A DNA stretch of 39,997 nt, from assembly GCA_947258985.1 (NCBI GenBank), contig CAMYKI010000021.1, positions 1 to 39,997 of the forward strand. The letters are read 5' to 3'. Within the stretch, counting starts at the first letter, position 1. Each line of letters starts with the position of its first letter. This DNA comes from an uncultured Acidimicrobiaceae bacterium (GTDB lineage Bacteria; Actinomycetota; Acidimicrobiia; Spongiisociales; UBA5794). Below are positions 24,479 through 32,510 of this stretch, one piece after another. The position numbers were made by a program, and so were the translations under genes. The notes below the pieces were generated by a model, which was given only the letters and a program-made list of their open reading frames with translations, made no database searches and had not been told where the DNA came from.

Positions 24479-26094
24479 GCCGGCCCTCCGTGCACGATCT
24501 CGCCACCGAGCACCGTCATCCAGATCGGCAGATGTCGGATCTCAACAGGATCTACCGCAAACGGATCGCCATCGATCACAGTGATATCGGCGTACTTCCC
24601 GACCTCGATCGAGCCGAGGCGGTCGTCGGCATGGATGGCGTAGGCGGCGCCGATGGTGTGAGCCCGGATCGCCTCTTCCACAGTGAGCGCCTGCGCTGCA
24701 CCGATGTCTCGCCCACCGATCGTCCGCCGCACGACGGCATTGGTGATGGTCTCCAGCGGGTTGAACGAGGTCACATCGGCGTCGCTGCTCAGGGCGATCG
24801 CCACTCCCTTCTCGATCTCATCCCGCATCGGTATCAGGCGCTGGGCCCGGTCACCGAGGCGGGCCAGGAATTCATCACCCTGGTCGTGCAGGTAGTTCGG
24901 TTGGTTGATTGCGATTACGCCGAGACGAGCCATCCGCTCCAATTGGTCGGGCCGGGGATAGCCACAGTGCTCTATGCGATGTCGAGGATCGGGACGTGGG
25001 TTCGCCTCCATGGCGGCCTCGATGGCATCGAGTACGGCATCAATGGCCCGGTCGCCCTGGGTATGGATTCCCACCTGCCAGCCGCGGCGGTGGGCATCGC
25101 CGATCATCTGGCTCATCTCGTCGGGCTCCCAGTAGAGCAAACCGGAGAACTCGCCGTGCTCACCGTACGGCTCCTCGAAAACGGCGGTCCCGCCAATCAG
25201 CGAGCCGTCCATGTAGAACTTCATGGGCCCAAGCCAAAGGTGGTCGTCGCCGAACGGGCCGGCGAGCCCGATCGAACCGTACTCATCCAGCTGATGGGAC
25301 AGCGGCATGCAGACCACCCGTAGCCACCACTCCCCGCGACGCCGCGCCTCCCGATAAGCGGCGAGTTCCCGCTCGGTGACCTGGGCGTCGCACACCGTCG
25401 TCAGACCCGCGGCGAAGTAGGCCCCGCCGGCACGCCCGATGGCGGCTACCAGATCGTCGAGGGATGCTTCCACGTGGAAGTTCGGCCCGTGAGAACCGAT
25501 GTCGACCGCCACCGGCTCGACCAGTTCGCACGCCGCGTCCATGCACAGCCCGGTGTTGCGACCGTGTTCGTCGCGGATGAAGGCGCCGCCCTTGGGGTCC
25601 GCAGTGGTGTCGTCGACTCCGGCGGCCTCCAGCACCCGGCTGTTCACCAACGAATAGTGCCCCGATACGTGGCGTATGGCCACCGGGTGCTCGGTGGTCG
25701 CCCGATCGAGGTCCCAGCGCGTTGGGGGACGGTCGAACTTGCCATGGTCGAACCCAAAGCCGTGGATCCACTCGCCGGGCGGTGTGGCCGCCGCGGCCTT
25801 GCGCACGGCGGCCACCAAGTCCTCTGGAGAAGCGACAGCGGGGTAACGCGTGTTCACGCTGCCCAACCCCTCGCCGGTGGCGAGATAGTGATTGTGGGCG
25901 TCTATGAAACCGGGGACGACCGTGCGTCCCCCGAAGCTGATCAACTCAGCTTCCGGGAAGCGTGCCTGGAGATCGGCAGTCGCGCCGACATCGAGAATGC
26001 GGTCACCTCGAACCGCGATCGCCTCCGACCAGGTTCCTCGGGCGTCGGCGGTGTAAACCGAGCCGGAGTGGAACAGGCGGACCGGGTCGATCAA
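24475..26094 (-). CDS. YtcJ-like amidohydrolase (family 3), second copy
   Basis: A 539-aa metal-dependent hydrolase with GFIDAHNHYLATGEG near residue 63, GIHTQGDRAIDAVLDAIE, RIEHCGYPRPDQLERMARLG and ALSSDADVTSFNPLETI. The start appears to be a TTG at 26094 that overlaps the aminotransferase stop by 4 bp, with GGAG 8 bp upstream; no better start is nearby. It is a paralogue of the protein at 15382-17013 but not a close copy. Sandwiched between an aminotransferase and agmatine deiminase, it probably cleaves an amide or formamide in the same pathway. Confidence 0.84.
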   Translation of the reverse strand: MIDPVRLFHSGSVYTADARGTWSEAIAVRGDRILDVGATADLQARFPEAELISFGGRTVVPGFIDAHNHYLATGEGLGSVNTRYPAVASPEDLVAAVRKAAAATPPGEWIHGFGFDHGKFDRPPTRWDLDRATTEHPVAIRHVSGHYSLVNSRVLEAAGVDDTTADPKGGAFIRDEHGRNTGLCMDAACELVEPVAVDIGSHGPNFHVEASLDDLVAAIGRAGGAYFAAGLTTVCDAQVTERELAAYREARRRGEWWLRVVCMPLSHQLDEYGSIGLAGPFGDDHLWLGPMKFYMDGSLIGGTAVFEEPYGEHGEFSGLLYWEPDEMSQMIGDAHRRGWQVGIHTQGDRAIDAVLDAIEAAMEANPRPDPRHRIEHCGYPRPDQLERMARLGVIAINQPNYLHDQGDEFLARLGDRAQRLIPMRDEIEKGVAIALSSDADVTSFNPLETITNAVVRRTIGGRDIGAAQALTVEEAIRAHTIGAAYAIHADDRLGSIEVGKYADITVIDGDPFAVDPVEIRHLPIWMTVLGGEIVHGGPA

Positions 26095-27494
26095 CTGATC
26101 ATCTCCAGCATGTCTTCCTCCGCCTTGGCGTAGGTGAGCGGGATAGCCTTCCGCAAAGTGGCAACAACAAAGTCGACCTCTTCGCGAGTTATCACCAGCG
26201 ACGGCGACATGATGTTGAGGTTCTCGACGGGGCGCACGATGAGCCCCAGTTCGTCAGCTTCTGCCGAGACCCGGTGTCCGATATCAATGGCATCGGGGTA
26301 GGGCTCGCCGGTTTTGGCATCGCGCACGAATTCGATACACACCATCAGATGGGAGCCGCGCACGTCGCCGACCATCGGGAGATCACGCAAGGTGTTCAGC
26401 TGCTCCATGAAGTACGGACCGATATCGCGCACGTGCTCGAGGATTTTCTCCTCTTCGAGGATCTCGATGTTCTTCAGCGCCGCGGCGCAGGCGACGGGAT
26501 GGCCCCCGTACGTGAAGCCCATGGGGAGATAGCGCTCGTTTCCCGGCTCGGCGATAACATCGAAGATTCGGTCCGAGAAGATGGTTGCCCCGAGCGGGAC
26601 ATACCCTGACGTCAACCCCTTTGCAGAGATGATGACGTCGGGTGTGATCCCAAAAAGCTTCTCGCTGCAGAACCACTCCCCGAGCCGTCCGAACCCGGTA
26701 ACAACTTCGTCGGCGACGTAGACGATGTCGTTGTCGCGACAGTATTCCCAGATTCGCTTCAGGTAGTTGGCGGGCGGCGGGATCACACCGCCGGATCCCA
26801 TTACCGGCTCCGCCCAGAACCCCGACACTTGCTCCGGACCGCCCAGGTCCGCAACCATCTCTTCGAACTCGGCGACAAGCTTGTCGGCGAACTCCTCCTC
26901 AGAGAGGCCATCGCCGTAGCGGTAGATATTGGGCGAGGACAGGTGATGGATATTGTCCATGAACTCGAGCAGATCGATCCGGTCGCCCGGCTTGCCGCCG
27001 ATGGAGCCGGCGGCGTACGTCTGACCGTGATAGGCATCCATGCGAGAGATGACGTGGCGCTTTTCCGGCTTGCCGCGCACGTTCTGATAGAACTGAATGA
27101 GTCGATAGGCGATGTCGTTGGCGGTCGAACCACCGGTGCTGAAGAAGGTGTGGTTCAGATCACCCGGTGCCAGTTCAGCCAGCTTGGCGGCGAGCAGGGC
27201 CGCCGGAGCATGAGTGAGGTCCACAAACGGGCTGGAATAGGCCAGTTTGCGGACCTGATCGGCGATCGCCTCGACCATGTCCTCGCGCCCCAACCCCACG
27301 TTGGTGCACCACAACCCACCGACCGCGTCGAGGTAACGCCTGCCGTCCGTGTCCGTCACGTACGGGCCGTCACCGGAGTGAATCGGCAGCGCTCCCTCTT
27401 CCGGAAACACATCGAACAACTGGTAGGGATGGACGTGGTGCTTCTTGTCGAGTTCGACGATTTCCTCTGTTAGCGGTGTCGACTCGGTGGTCAT
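26091..27494 (-). CDS. class-III omega-aminotransferase (putrescine/omega-amino acid:pyruvate type)
   Basis: A 467-aa PLP enzyme. Features include DGRRYLDAVGGLWCTNVGLG, the pyridoxal-binding FFSTGGSTANDIAYRL and YHGQTYAAGSIGG segments, Asp262 in YVADEVVTGFGRLG, and the Schiff-base Lys292 in ISAKGLTSGYVPLG. This is the omega-amino acid:pyruvate/SpuC-like group, which transfers terminal amino groups of putrescine, taurine or beta-alanine to pyruvate. The ATG has AAAGGA 7 bp upstream. It follows amidinotransferase 1 by 51 bp and is coupled to the YtcJ-like gene. Putrescine made by the AguA/AguB pair is a natural substrate candidate. Confidence 0.88.
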   Translation of the reverse strand: MTTESTPLTEEIVELDKKHHVHPYQLFDVFPEEGALPIHSGDGPYVTDTDGRRYLDAVGGLWCTNVGLGREDMVEAIADQVRKLAYSSPFVDLTHAPAALLAAKLAELAPGDLNHTFFSTGGSTANDIAYRLIQFYQNVRGKPEKRHVISRMDAYHGQTYAAGSIGGKPGDRIDLLEFMDNIHHLSSPNIYRYGDGLSEEEFADKLVAEFEEMVADLGGPEQVSGFWAEPVMGSGGVIPPPANYLKRIWEYCRDNDIVYVADEVVTGFGRLGEWFCSEKLFGITPDVIISAKGLTSGYVPLGATIFSDRIFDVIAEPGNERYLPMGFTYGGHPVACAAALKNIEILEEEKILEHVRDIGPYFMEQLNTLRDLPMVGDVRGSHLMVCIEFVRDAKTGEPYPDAIDIGHRVSAEADELGLIVRPVENLNIMSPSLVITREEVDFVVATLRKAIPLTYAKAEEDMLEMIS

Positions 27495-27545
27495 CGGACT
27501 GTCCTTTCGCTGTGCTGTTGGTGAATGGTCGATCTTGTGCTTGCC

Positions 27546-28679
27546 TCAGAAGCCTGCAATCTGATTGGGGAAGTAGTCCTCCATGTCGCCTTCGCGTTCG
27601 ACATCGAGAGTGGCGCAATGCAGGGCGCCTCCGAACATGGACACATCGATGAAGGGCACCGGGACCACGTCGAAGCCAAGACCGTCGAGTTGCTCCATGA
27701 ATGCCTTCTCGTTCTCCTCCACGCAGATTGTGTTCGGATCGATCGAAAAGACGTTGTAGCCGAGCGACTCGTGGCACATGCTGTAGCCGGGCTGCTTGGC
27801 GCCCGACACCGGTGCCGCCTCGATGATCTCCCAATCGTTGATGCGGAGCAGTTCGTGGAACTCGGGTACCAGCGATGGGTAGTTCGGGTTGACCATGAGC
27901 TGGCCGGCTCGCAATGGGATCAGGGTGACGTCGATGTGCCAGGGCTGCGGCGTGCCACCGAAATGGAGGAAGTGGACTCGGTACCCGCGAGATTCGAAGT
28001 GGCGTTTGAACCAGTCGAGACCTGCCTTGTTGGATGGAGCCGAATGCTGGATGAAGATGTCCCTGCCGAAGCGCATCGCATCGGCTGTATCGAACAACGG
28101 TTCCTTCTCGGTGAGGTGGAAGTCCAACCGGTGCATCTTGTCCGTAAGCTCTTCATCCGACCAGCTGCCCCAGAAGTCCTCCCAATAGCCCGGGACGTAG
28201 GACTCATCGGATAGCCGCGGCTTAGGCGCTGCCTCCCACAGGAAGTTTGGATCTTCCTTGAAGTACCTCTCGAGTAACGGCTTGTACGCAAGGAATTCGA
28301 ACCACCTGGCTCGCTGCGACATGGTGGCCTCGAGGATCTCGTTGCCGTAGGCCATGAGGATGTCGCGTGGCGGCATGGTGCCGAACATGTGGTTGCATTC
28401 CCAGTCCGGGGTGCGGACGTGCTGGTTGTCATCCAGAGAAGTCGGGCGATCGACGCGGATTCCGCGACCGGCGAGCATCGAGGCAAAGCCCTCCATCTGC
28501 TCATGAGCCTTCTCGATGTAGCGATCCGGGATGGGAGTCCATTGGCCGGCCTTGATTCCGACTTCGGGGAGGTCGAGCACCATTCCCGCTTCAGGGGCAC
28601 CGACCATGCGGCTGTCGATGCGGCCCACGATCACGTGCTTGAGGGGATCCCACTCGTTCCAAGAGTTGACCTTCGTCAC
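27546..28679 (-). CDS. amidinotransferase 1 (glycine-amidinotransferase family)
   Basis: A 377-aa member of the arginine:glycine amidinotransferase family within the guanidino-modifying superfamily. It starts VTKVNSWNEWDPLKHVIVGR and shows EKEPLFDTADAMRFGRDIF, the catalytic His248 and Asp250 in QPWHIDVTLIP, and the nucleophile Cys355 in GGALHCATLD. The frame opens further up, but the GTG at 28679 has a perfect AGGAGG 6 bp upstream and gives exactly the same length as paralogue 2. The donor and acceptor (arginine, glycine, or a guanidino acid) are unknown. First gene of the minus-strand run, expressed from a promoter overlapping operator B. Confidence 0.88.
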   Translation of the reverse strand: MTKVNSWNEWDPLKHVIVGRIDSRMVGAPEAGMVLDLPEVGIKAGQWTPIPDRYIEKAHEQMEGFASMLAGRGIRVDRPTSLDDNQHVRTPDWECNHMFGTMPPRDILMAYGNEILEATMSQRARWFEFLAYKPLLERYFKEDPNFLWEAAPKPRLSDESYVPGYWEDFWGSWSDEELTDKMHRLDFHLTEKEPLFDTADAMRFGRDIFIQHSAPSNKAGLDWFKRHFESRGYRVHFLHFGGTPQPWHIDVTLIPLRAGQLMVNPNYPSLVPEFHELLRINDWEIIEAAPVSGAKQPGYSMCHESLGYNVFSIDPNTICVEENEKAFMEQLDGLGFDVVPVPFIDVSMFGGALHCATLDVEREGDMEDYFPNQIAGF

Positions 28680-28708
28680 TCGTGCCCTCCTGCTCGGCGA
28701 CGCCAATC

Positions 28709-28737
28709 AGCCTATCAAATGATAGACTACATGTCGA
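28709..28737 (-). promoter_or_regulatory. promoter of amidinotransferase 1 run overlapping operator B
   Basis: On the minus strand TCGACA (28732-28737) and TAGGCT (28709-28714) are 17 bp apart, a good sigma-70-like pair. The operator CCTATC-N4-GATAGA covers the -10 and spacer. A plus-strand -10-like TAGACT at 28723-28728 for the TetR gene overlaps the same operator. Confidence 0.65.
28711..28726. promoter_or_regulatory. TetR-type operator B between amidinotransferase 1 and tetR
   Basis: CCTATCAAATGATAGA matches the shared site with one arm mismatch. It lies between the two divergent genes, 43 bp before the TetR start and 19 bp before the SD of amidinotransferase 1, the usual place for an autoregulated TetR operator. 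Confidence 0.8.
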
Positions 28738-28769
28738 CACGATCTCATGCCACCCAAAAGGGAGCCGCG

Positions 28770-29441
28770 GTGACAGCACCGAAACATGGGAAAGAGACCT
28801 CGGGTACGCGGGACCGCATCCTCATCGAGGCCTCACGACTCCTGTCGACCAACGGTTATCGGGGTACGACAACCCGGGAAATCGCAGCTGCGGTCGGCAT
28901 CAGCCAGCCCTCGCTCTTCTTCCATTTCTCCAACAAGCGAGCGATCGTAGAGGAGCTGTATCGGCGCGACCTCGTCCCGGCCGTCGCGGGCCTGGAGAAT
29001 CTCATCGTCGCCGAGGCGAGTCCCGCCGCCAAGCTGTTTGCATTGATCCAGGGGGAGACGACACGAATTCTCGATTCTCCTTACGATATGCGGGCCCACA
29101 TCAGTTATGAGGCACTGAACGACCCCGATCTGGCACCCTTCCGCGAGCTGATAAGGCAATTCGACGACCTCACCAACCTGATCATCCGTTCGGGACAGGA
29201 ATCCGGTCAATTCGATGCAGGCGACCCATGGCTTGCCCAGCAGATGGTGAGCGGATTTCTTGCCAGGGCCAACTTGTTCGTCTTATCGGACGAGGTCCGG
29301 AGGCAATCGCACCCGGAGGAAGCGGCTGCACTCATTTTGCGAGGGCTGTTGTCAGACCCGACCACGCTCGATGAGGTTCGATCCGAAGCGGCTGCATTGC
29401 TCGCCCGCTACGTGCCCGACGTGCCCACCCCTCCCGATTGA
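28770..29441 (+). CDS. TetR-family regulator, proposed controller of the amidino regulon
   Basis: A 223-aa TetR protein. The DNA-binding domain is at about residues 12-58 (TRDRILIEASRLLSTNGYRG, then TTREIAAAVGISQPSLFFHF), with a C-terminal all-helical ligand domain. An ATG at 28731 lies inside the promoter region without an SD. The GTG at 28770 has AAGGGAG 6 bp upstream and is preferred. Divergent from amidinotransferase 1 across operator B. Because four copies of one inverted repeat lie in this window and the best is beside this gene, it is the natural candidate for binding them all. The other TetR protein has its own, different palindrome. Ligand unknown, perhaps a guanidino or amine compound. 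Confidence 0.88.
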   Translation: MTAPKHGKETSGTRDRILIEASRLLSTNGYRGTTTREIAAAVGISQPSLFFHFSNKRAIVEELYRRDLVPAVAGLENLIVAEASPAAKLFALIQGETTRILDSPYDMRAHISYEALNDPDLAPFRELIRQFDDLTNLIIRSGQESGQFDAGDPWLAQQMVSGFLARANLFVLSDEVRRQSHPEEAAALILRGLLSDPTTLDEVRSEAAALLARYVPDVPTPPD

Positions 29442-29446
29442 TCATC

Positions 29447-29474
29447 CTACTGCCTATCGCTTGATAGGCAGTAG
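29447..29474. promoter_or_regulatory. TetR-type operator C with extended 12-bp arms, 3' of tetR
   Basis: The core CCTATC-GCTT-GATAGG (29453-29468) is extended by CTACTG and CAGTAG to perfect 12-bp arms. It begins 5 bp after the TetR stop, between convergent genes, so no promoter is expected nearby. It has the same arms as the other operators but could also fold as a hairpin at the end of the tetR message. Confidence 0.65.
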
Positions 29475-29542
29475 TCCTCCGGCGAAGGCAGGGAGTAGTC
29501 ACCTGACCAGCTCGTCGCCACCGTTTGGGCGAATAGTGTTAG

Positions 29543-29557
29543 CCCCGTCGAGCGGGG
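29543..29557. terminator. candidate stem-loop between tetR and acyl-CoA-binding protein gene
   Basis: CCCCG-TCGAG-CGGGG forms a 5-bp GC stem in the gap between convergent genes. There is no T tract, so terminator function is a weak call. Confidence 0.3.
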
Positions 29558-29610
29558 TGCGATTCCTCGACCATCCCCGACCCACAGTCCCGTTGCGACT
29601 AGGCAGGTTC

Positions 29611-29859
29611 CTAGTTGGCCTTCAGTTGCTCCACCAAGTCCACATAGGCCTGCTTGGCATCGTCCGACGAGGTCCCCTCGAGCGCCCCCCAGGCGTCGTG
29701 TTTTGCTCTGCCGACGAAGTCCATCATCCCCGGTCTCTTACCTTCGACGTCACCGGTCGTCGCCTGCTTGTACAGGGCGTAGAGCTTCAGCAGATCATCG
29801 TTGCCCGGCTTCACCGGCAACTCCTTGACCTCGGCTACTGCGGTTTCGAAATCCGACAT
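29611..29859 (-). CDS. acyl-CoA-binding protein (ACBP family)
   Basis: An 82-aa protein spanning the ACBP fold: FETAVAEVKELPVKPGNDD, LLKLYALYKQATTGDVEGKR, then PGMMDFVGRAKHDAWGALEG and the closing YVDLVEQLKAN. The Tyr, Lys and Trp positions that contact CoA (YALYKQAT, KHDAW) are present. The ATG at 29859 has AAAGGGG 6 bp upstream; the longer frame adds an unconserved stretch. ACBPs bind long-chain acyl-CoA in the cytoplasm and are patchy in bacteria. No link to the neighbouring genes is evident. Confidence 0.9.
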   Translation of the reverse strand: MSDFETAVAEVKELPVKPGNDDLLKLYALYKQATTGDVEGKRPGMMDFVGRAKHDAWGALEGTSSDDAKQAYVDLVEQLKAN

Positions 29860-29912
29860 GCCGGCCCCTTTCAATCGGTCCCACCAGGTTAGGACCATTC
29901 GGATCAAGCGCC

Positions 29913-31172
29913 CTATCGCAGAGCCCGGTGGAGGAAGGCTGCCATCTGTCCCCGGGTGACGAGATCCTCCGGACAGAATCGGTCACCGATCGGCTGGTTG
30001 CAGCCGGTGGTGATGCCGGCAGTTGCCAGCCGGTCGATGTCGCCGGCGAAGACCGAAAAGTCGTCGTCTACGAACAGATCACCCTCCCCCGCGTCGGTGA
30101 GGCCGAGTGCCCGAACCAGGAACGCTGCCAGCTGTCCCCTGGTGACGGTGTCCTCAGGACAGAAGCTGGTCGGACCACAGCCGCGGGTTATACCCGTCGC
30201 CGATAACCAGGCGATATCGTCAACGAACAGACTTTCACCGGTGTCATCAAACGCGGCAGGATCGTATGCGACATCGACCGTGTCCCGGAACCCCCGATGC
30301 AGAAACGCCGCCATCTCGCCCCTCGTGACCTCGGCCTCCGGGCAGAAGCGGGCGTTTGCGGCGTCGCACCCAGACGTCAGGCCACCCACCACCATCCACT
30401 CGATGTCCGGTTCAAACACCAGGCCATCGTCGTCACAGAAAGTGTCACCGTCCTCACCCACGAAACCAAAGCAGCTGATGTTCTCCACGCCGACGTAGGT
30501 CCACTCCCATGGCTCCGGTTGCGGACCCTGGTTAGTGGCGTCGGCGGGGTAACTCGGGATCCAGCCGTGTCGCTTGGCGTTCTCATAGTTGTTGCCGATC
30601 AGCCATGCGTAAGCCGGCGAGTTCTTGAACCGGGATATCTCATACCCGGGCTGGGTGATGTCGATGGCGTATCCGGTGTGGTGCTTGGAGTACCCGGGGA
30701 CGGCAACGCTGCGCAGGCGATTGTTGATCGCGGCATCCGTGTAGGAGGTCAGCCGCCTCAGAAAGATGTGCACCTGACTGCTGTGATTGCGGTAAGCGGA
30801 TGCCAACACCAGCGTGTGCCCGGCATCCTTGGCCGCCGCCTTCAGGTCGTTCCAGGCCGCGGCGGCGGAGGGTTGCATCGGATATCCGCTCACGTACACC
30901 AGCGGGCCTGCCGGCAACGGCCGCCTCACATAACCCCGGGCTTCTCCCAACGTTCGGATCCTCGCATCGGTCGAAGCGTTGCCGGTGATGGCCGGCACCG
31001 GACCTATCGGCGCCAGGTTCTCCAGCGGCGCTTCCGTGAACATCTGGTTGAACTCGTCCCCGGTGAATTGGGGAAGCTCATCTCCTCCCGCAGGAACGGC
31101 AAGAGACATGATGAGAAACGCCGCGATCAGCGCACCGACGGCGCGCAATGCTCTGACCCGTACCTTGGCCAT
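29913..31172 (-). CDS. secreted VanY-like M15 peptidase with C-terminal SLH repeats
   Basis: A 419-aa protein. A signal peptide covers about residues 1-30. A D-alanyl-D-alanine carboxypeptidase-type M15B domain spans about 85-230, with SAYRNHSSQ, and zinc ligands His164 and Asp171 in SKHHTGYAID. The usual ExWH motif reads EPWEW, so the third zinc ligand His is replaced by Glu223 while the catalytic Glu220 is kept. Residues about 240-419 are three SLH-like repeats, each with a CxxxxxFCPxxxVTRGxxAAFLxR core, which would anchor it to the cell surface. The start at 31172 has GAGGA upstream. Likely cell-wall remodelling. Whether it is active is uncertain because of the ligand change. Confidence 0.82.
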   Translation of the reverse strand: MAKVRVRALRAVGALIAAFLIMSLAVPAGGDELPQFTGDEFNQMFTEAPLENLAPIGPVPAITGNASTDARIRTLGEARGYVRRPLPAGPLVYVSGYPMQPSAAAAWNDLKAAAKDAGHTLVLASAYRNHSSQVHIFLRRLTSYTDAAINNRLRSVAVPGYSKHHTGYAIDITQPGYEISRFKNSPAYAWLIGNNYENAKRHGWIPSYPADATNQGPQPEPWEWTYVGVENISCFGFVGEDGDTFCDDDGLVFEPDIEWMVVGGLTSGCDAANARFCPEAEVTRGEMAAFLHRGFRDTVDVAYDPAAFDDTGESLFVDDIAWLSATGITRGCGPTSFCPEDTVTRGQLAAFLVRALGLTDAGEGDLFVDDDFSVFAGDIDRLATAGITTGCNQPIGDRFCPEDLVTRGQMAAFLHRALR

Positions 31173-31356
31173 GAATCCTCGATGCCTTGACGGCCGAAAC
31201 CTACCTACGTACGGCCCGGCCACCAACGACCACCGGCCCGACTAGCGCACGGGTCTGACCATTGACATCTCAGCCGACAAGACATCCAAATGACACCCAG
31301 CGACCAAACGTGTCCCTGATGCGAGCCATAACGTTGATCTCAGGACTACGTCAGGG

Positions 31357-32478
31357 TCAGCAGCTTTCGAGCGCCTTCGCAGGTGGGACGTAGTCGTAGC
31401 CGAGAGCCCCGGCAACGTGCTCCTCGGTAATCGTGCCCTTGCACACGTTGAGACCGCCGAGGAAGTACGGGTCATCCAGCAAAGCCTGCTTGGCTCCCTT
31501 GTCGGCCAAAGCCAGAGTGAACGGCAGGGTCGCGTTGTTGAGGGCATAGGTTGAGGTCCGCGGTACGGCCCCTGGCATGTTTGCTACGCAGTAATGGACG
31601 ACATCATCGACGATGTACGTTGGCTCCTCGTGCGTCGTAGCCCGCGAGGTTTCGAAACAGCCACCCTGGTCGATGGCGACGTCGACCAGCACCGAGCCGG
31701 GACGCATCTGCCTCACAAGGCCGGCACTCACGAGCTTCGGCGCACGATCACCCTTGACCAGGACCGCTCCAATGACCACGTCTGCATCCAGCACCCACTC
31801 TTCGACGGCTGACGAGGTCGAGTAGACCGTCTGCAGTGCGGTGCCAAAGTGACGAGCCAGCCGATTTAGGACAGTGATGTTCCTGTCGAGCACCACAACT
31901 TCGGCCCCCAGGCCGGCAGCCATCTGGATGGCATGCTCGCCCACGACGCCACCACCAATGACCACGACATTGGCTGCCTTCACTCCGGGCACGCCACCGA
32001 GCAGCAGACCCGCGCCCTGATTTGGGGCTTCGAGACAGTGGGCGGCAGCCTGGATCGACATCCGGCCGGCGACCTGCGACATCGGCGCCAGCAACGGCAG
32101 GCCACCAAAGTCGTCGGTTACTGTTTCATACGCAACACAGGTGGCGCCTGAGGCGACGAGGTCGGCGGTCTGGTCGGGATCCGGCGCGAGATGCAGGTAA
32201 GTGAACAGAACCTGGTCTTCGCTGAGCAACGAACGTTCGACCGCCTGCGGCTCCTTAACCTTGACGATCAGCTCCGCACGCGACCAGATCTCCTCGGCGG
32301 TGTCGACGGTCTTGGCTCCGGCAGCCCAATAGGCGTCGTCGTTGGCGCCGATCCCGAGACCGGCCCCCCGTTCGATGATCACCTCATGGCCGTGCGCCAC
32401 CAACTCGCGAACGCTGGTCGGCGTCAGCCCGACCCGCCTTTCTGCCTTCTTTATCTCCTTGGGACAACCAACCAGCAT
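31357..32478 (-). CDS. ald: alanine dehydrogenase
   Basis: A 373-aa protein, full family length. Substrate residues Arg15, Lys75 and His96 fall at the same numbers as in well-studied alanine dehydrogenases, and the catalytic Asp268 is in VDVAIDQGG. The NAD-binding fold has [20 protein letters not shown]. The ATG at 32478 has GGAGG 6 bp upstream. It converts alanine to pyruvate, ammonia and NADH. It follows the aminotransferase gene by only 32 bp, so the likely job is to recycle the alanine formed when that enzyme uses pyruvate as amino acceptor. Confidence 0.95.
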   Translation of the reverse strand: MLVGCPKEIKKAERRVGLTPTSVRELVAHGHEVIIERGAGLGIGANDDAYWAAGAKTVDTAEEIWSRAELIVKVKEPQAVERSLLSEDQVLFTYLHLAPDPDQTADLVASGATCVAYETVTDDFGGLPLLAPMSQVAGRMSIQAAAHCLEAPNQGAGLLLGGVPGVKAANVVVIGGGVVGEHAIQMAAGLGAEVVVLDRNITVLNRLARHFGTALQTVYSTSSAVEEWVLDADVVIGAVLVKGDRAPKLVSAGLVRQMRPGSVLVDVAIDQGGCFETSRATTHEEPTYIVDDVVHYCVANMPGAVPRTSTYALNNATLPFTLALADKGAKQALLDDPYFLGGLNVCKGTITEEHVAGALGYDYVPPAKALESC

Positions 32479-32510
32479 TTCAACCTCCGTGTGAACGGCA
32501 CGCCCGAACA

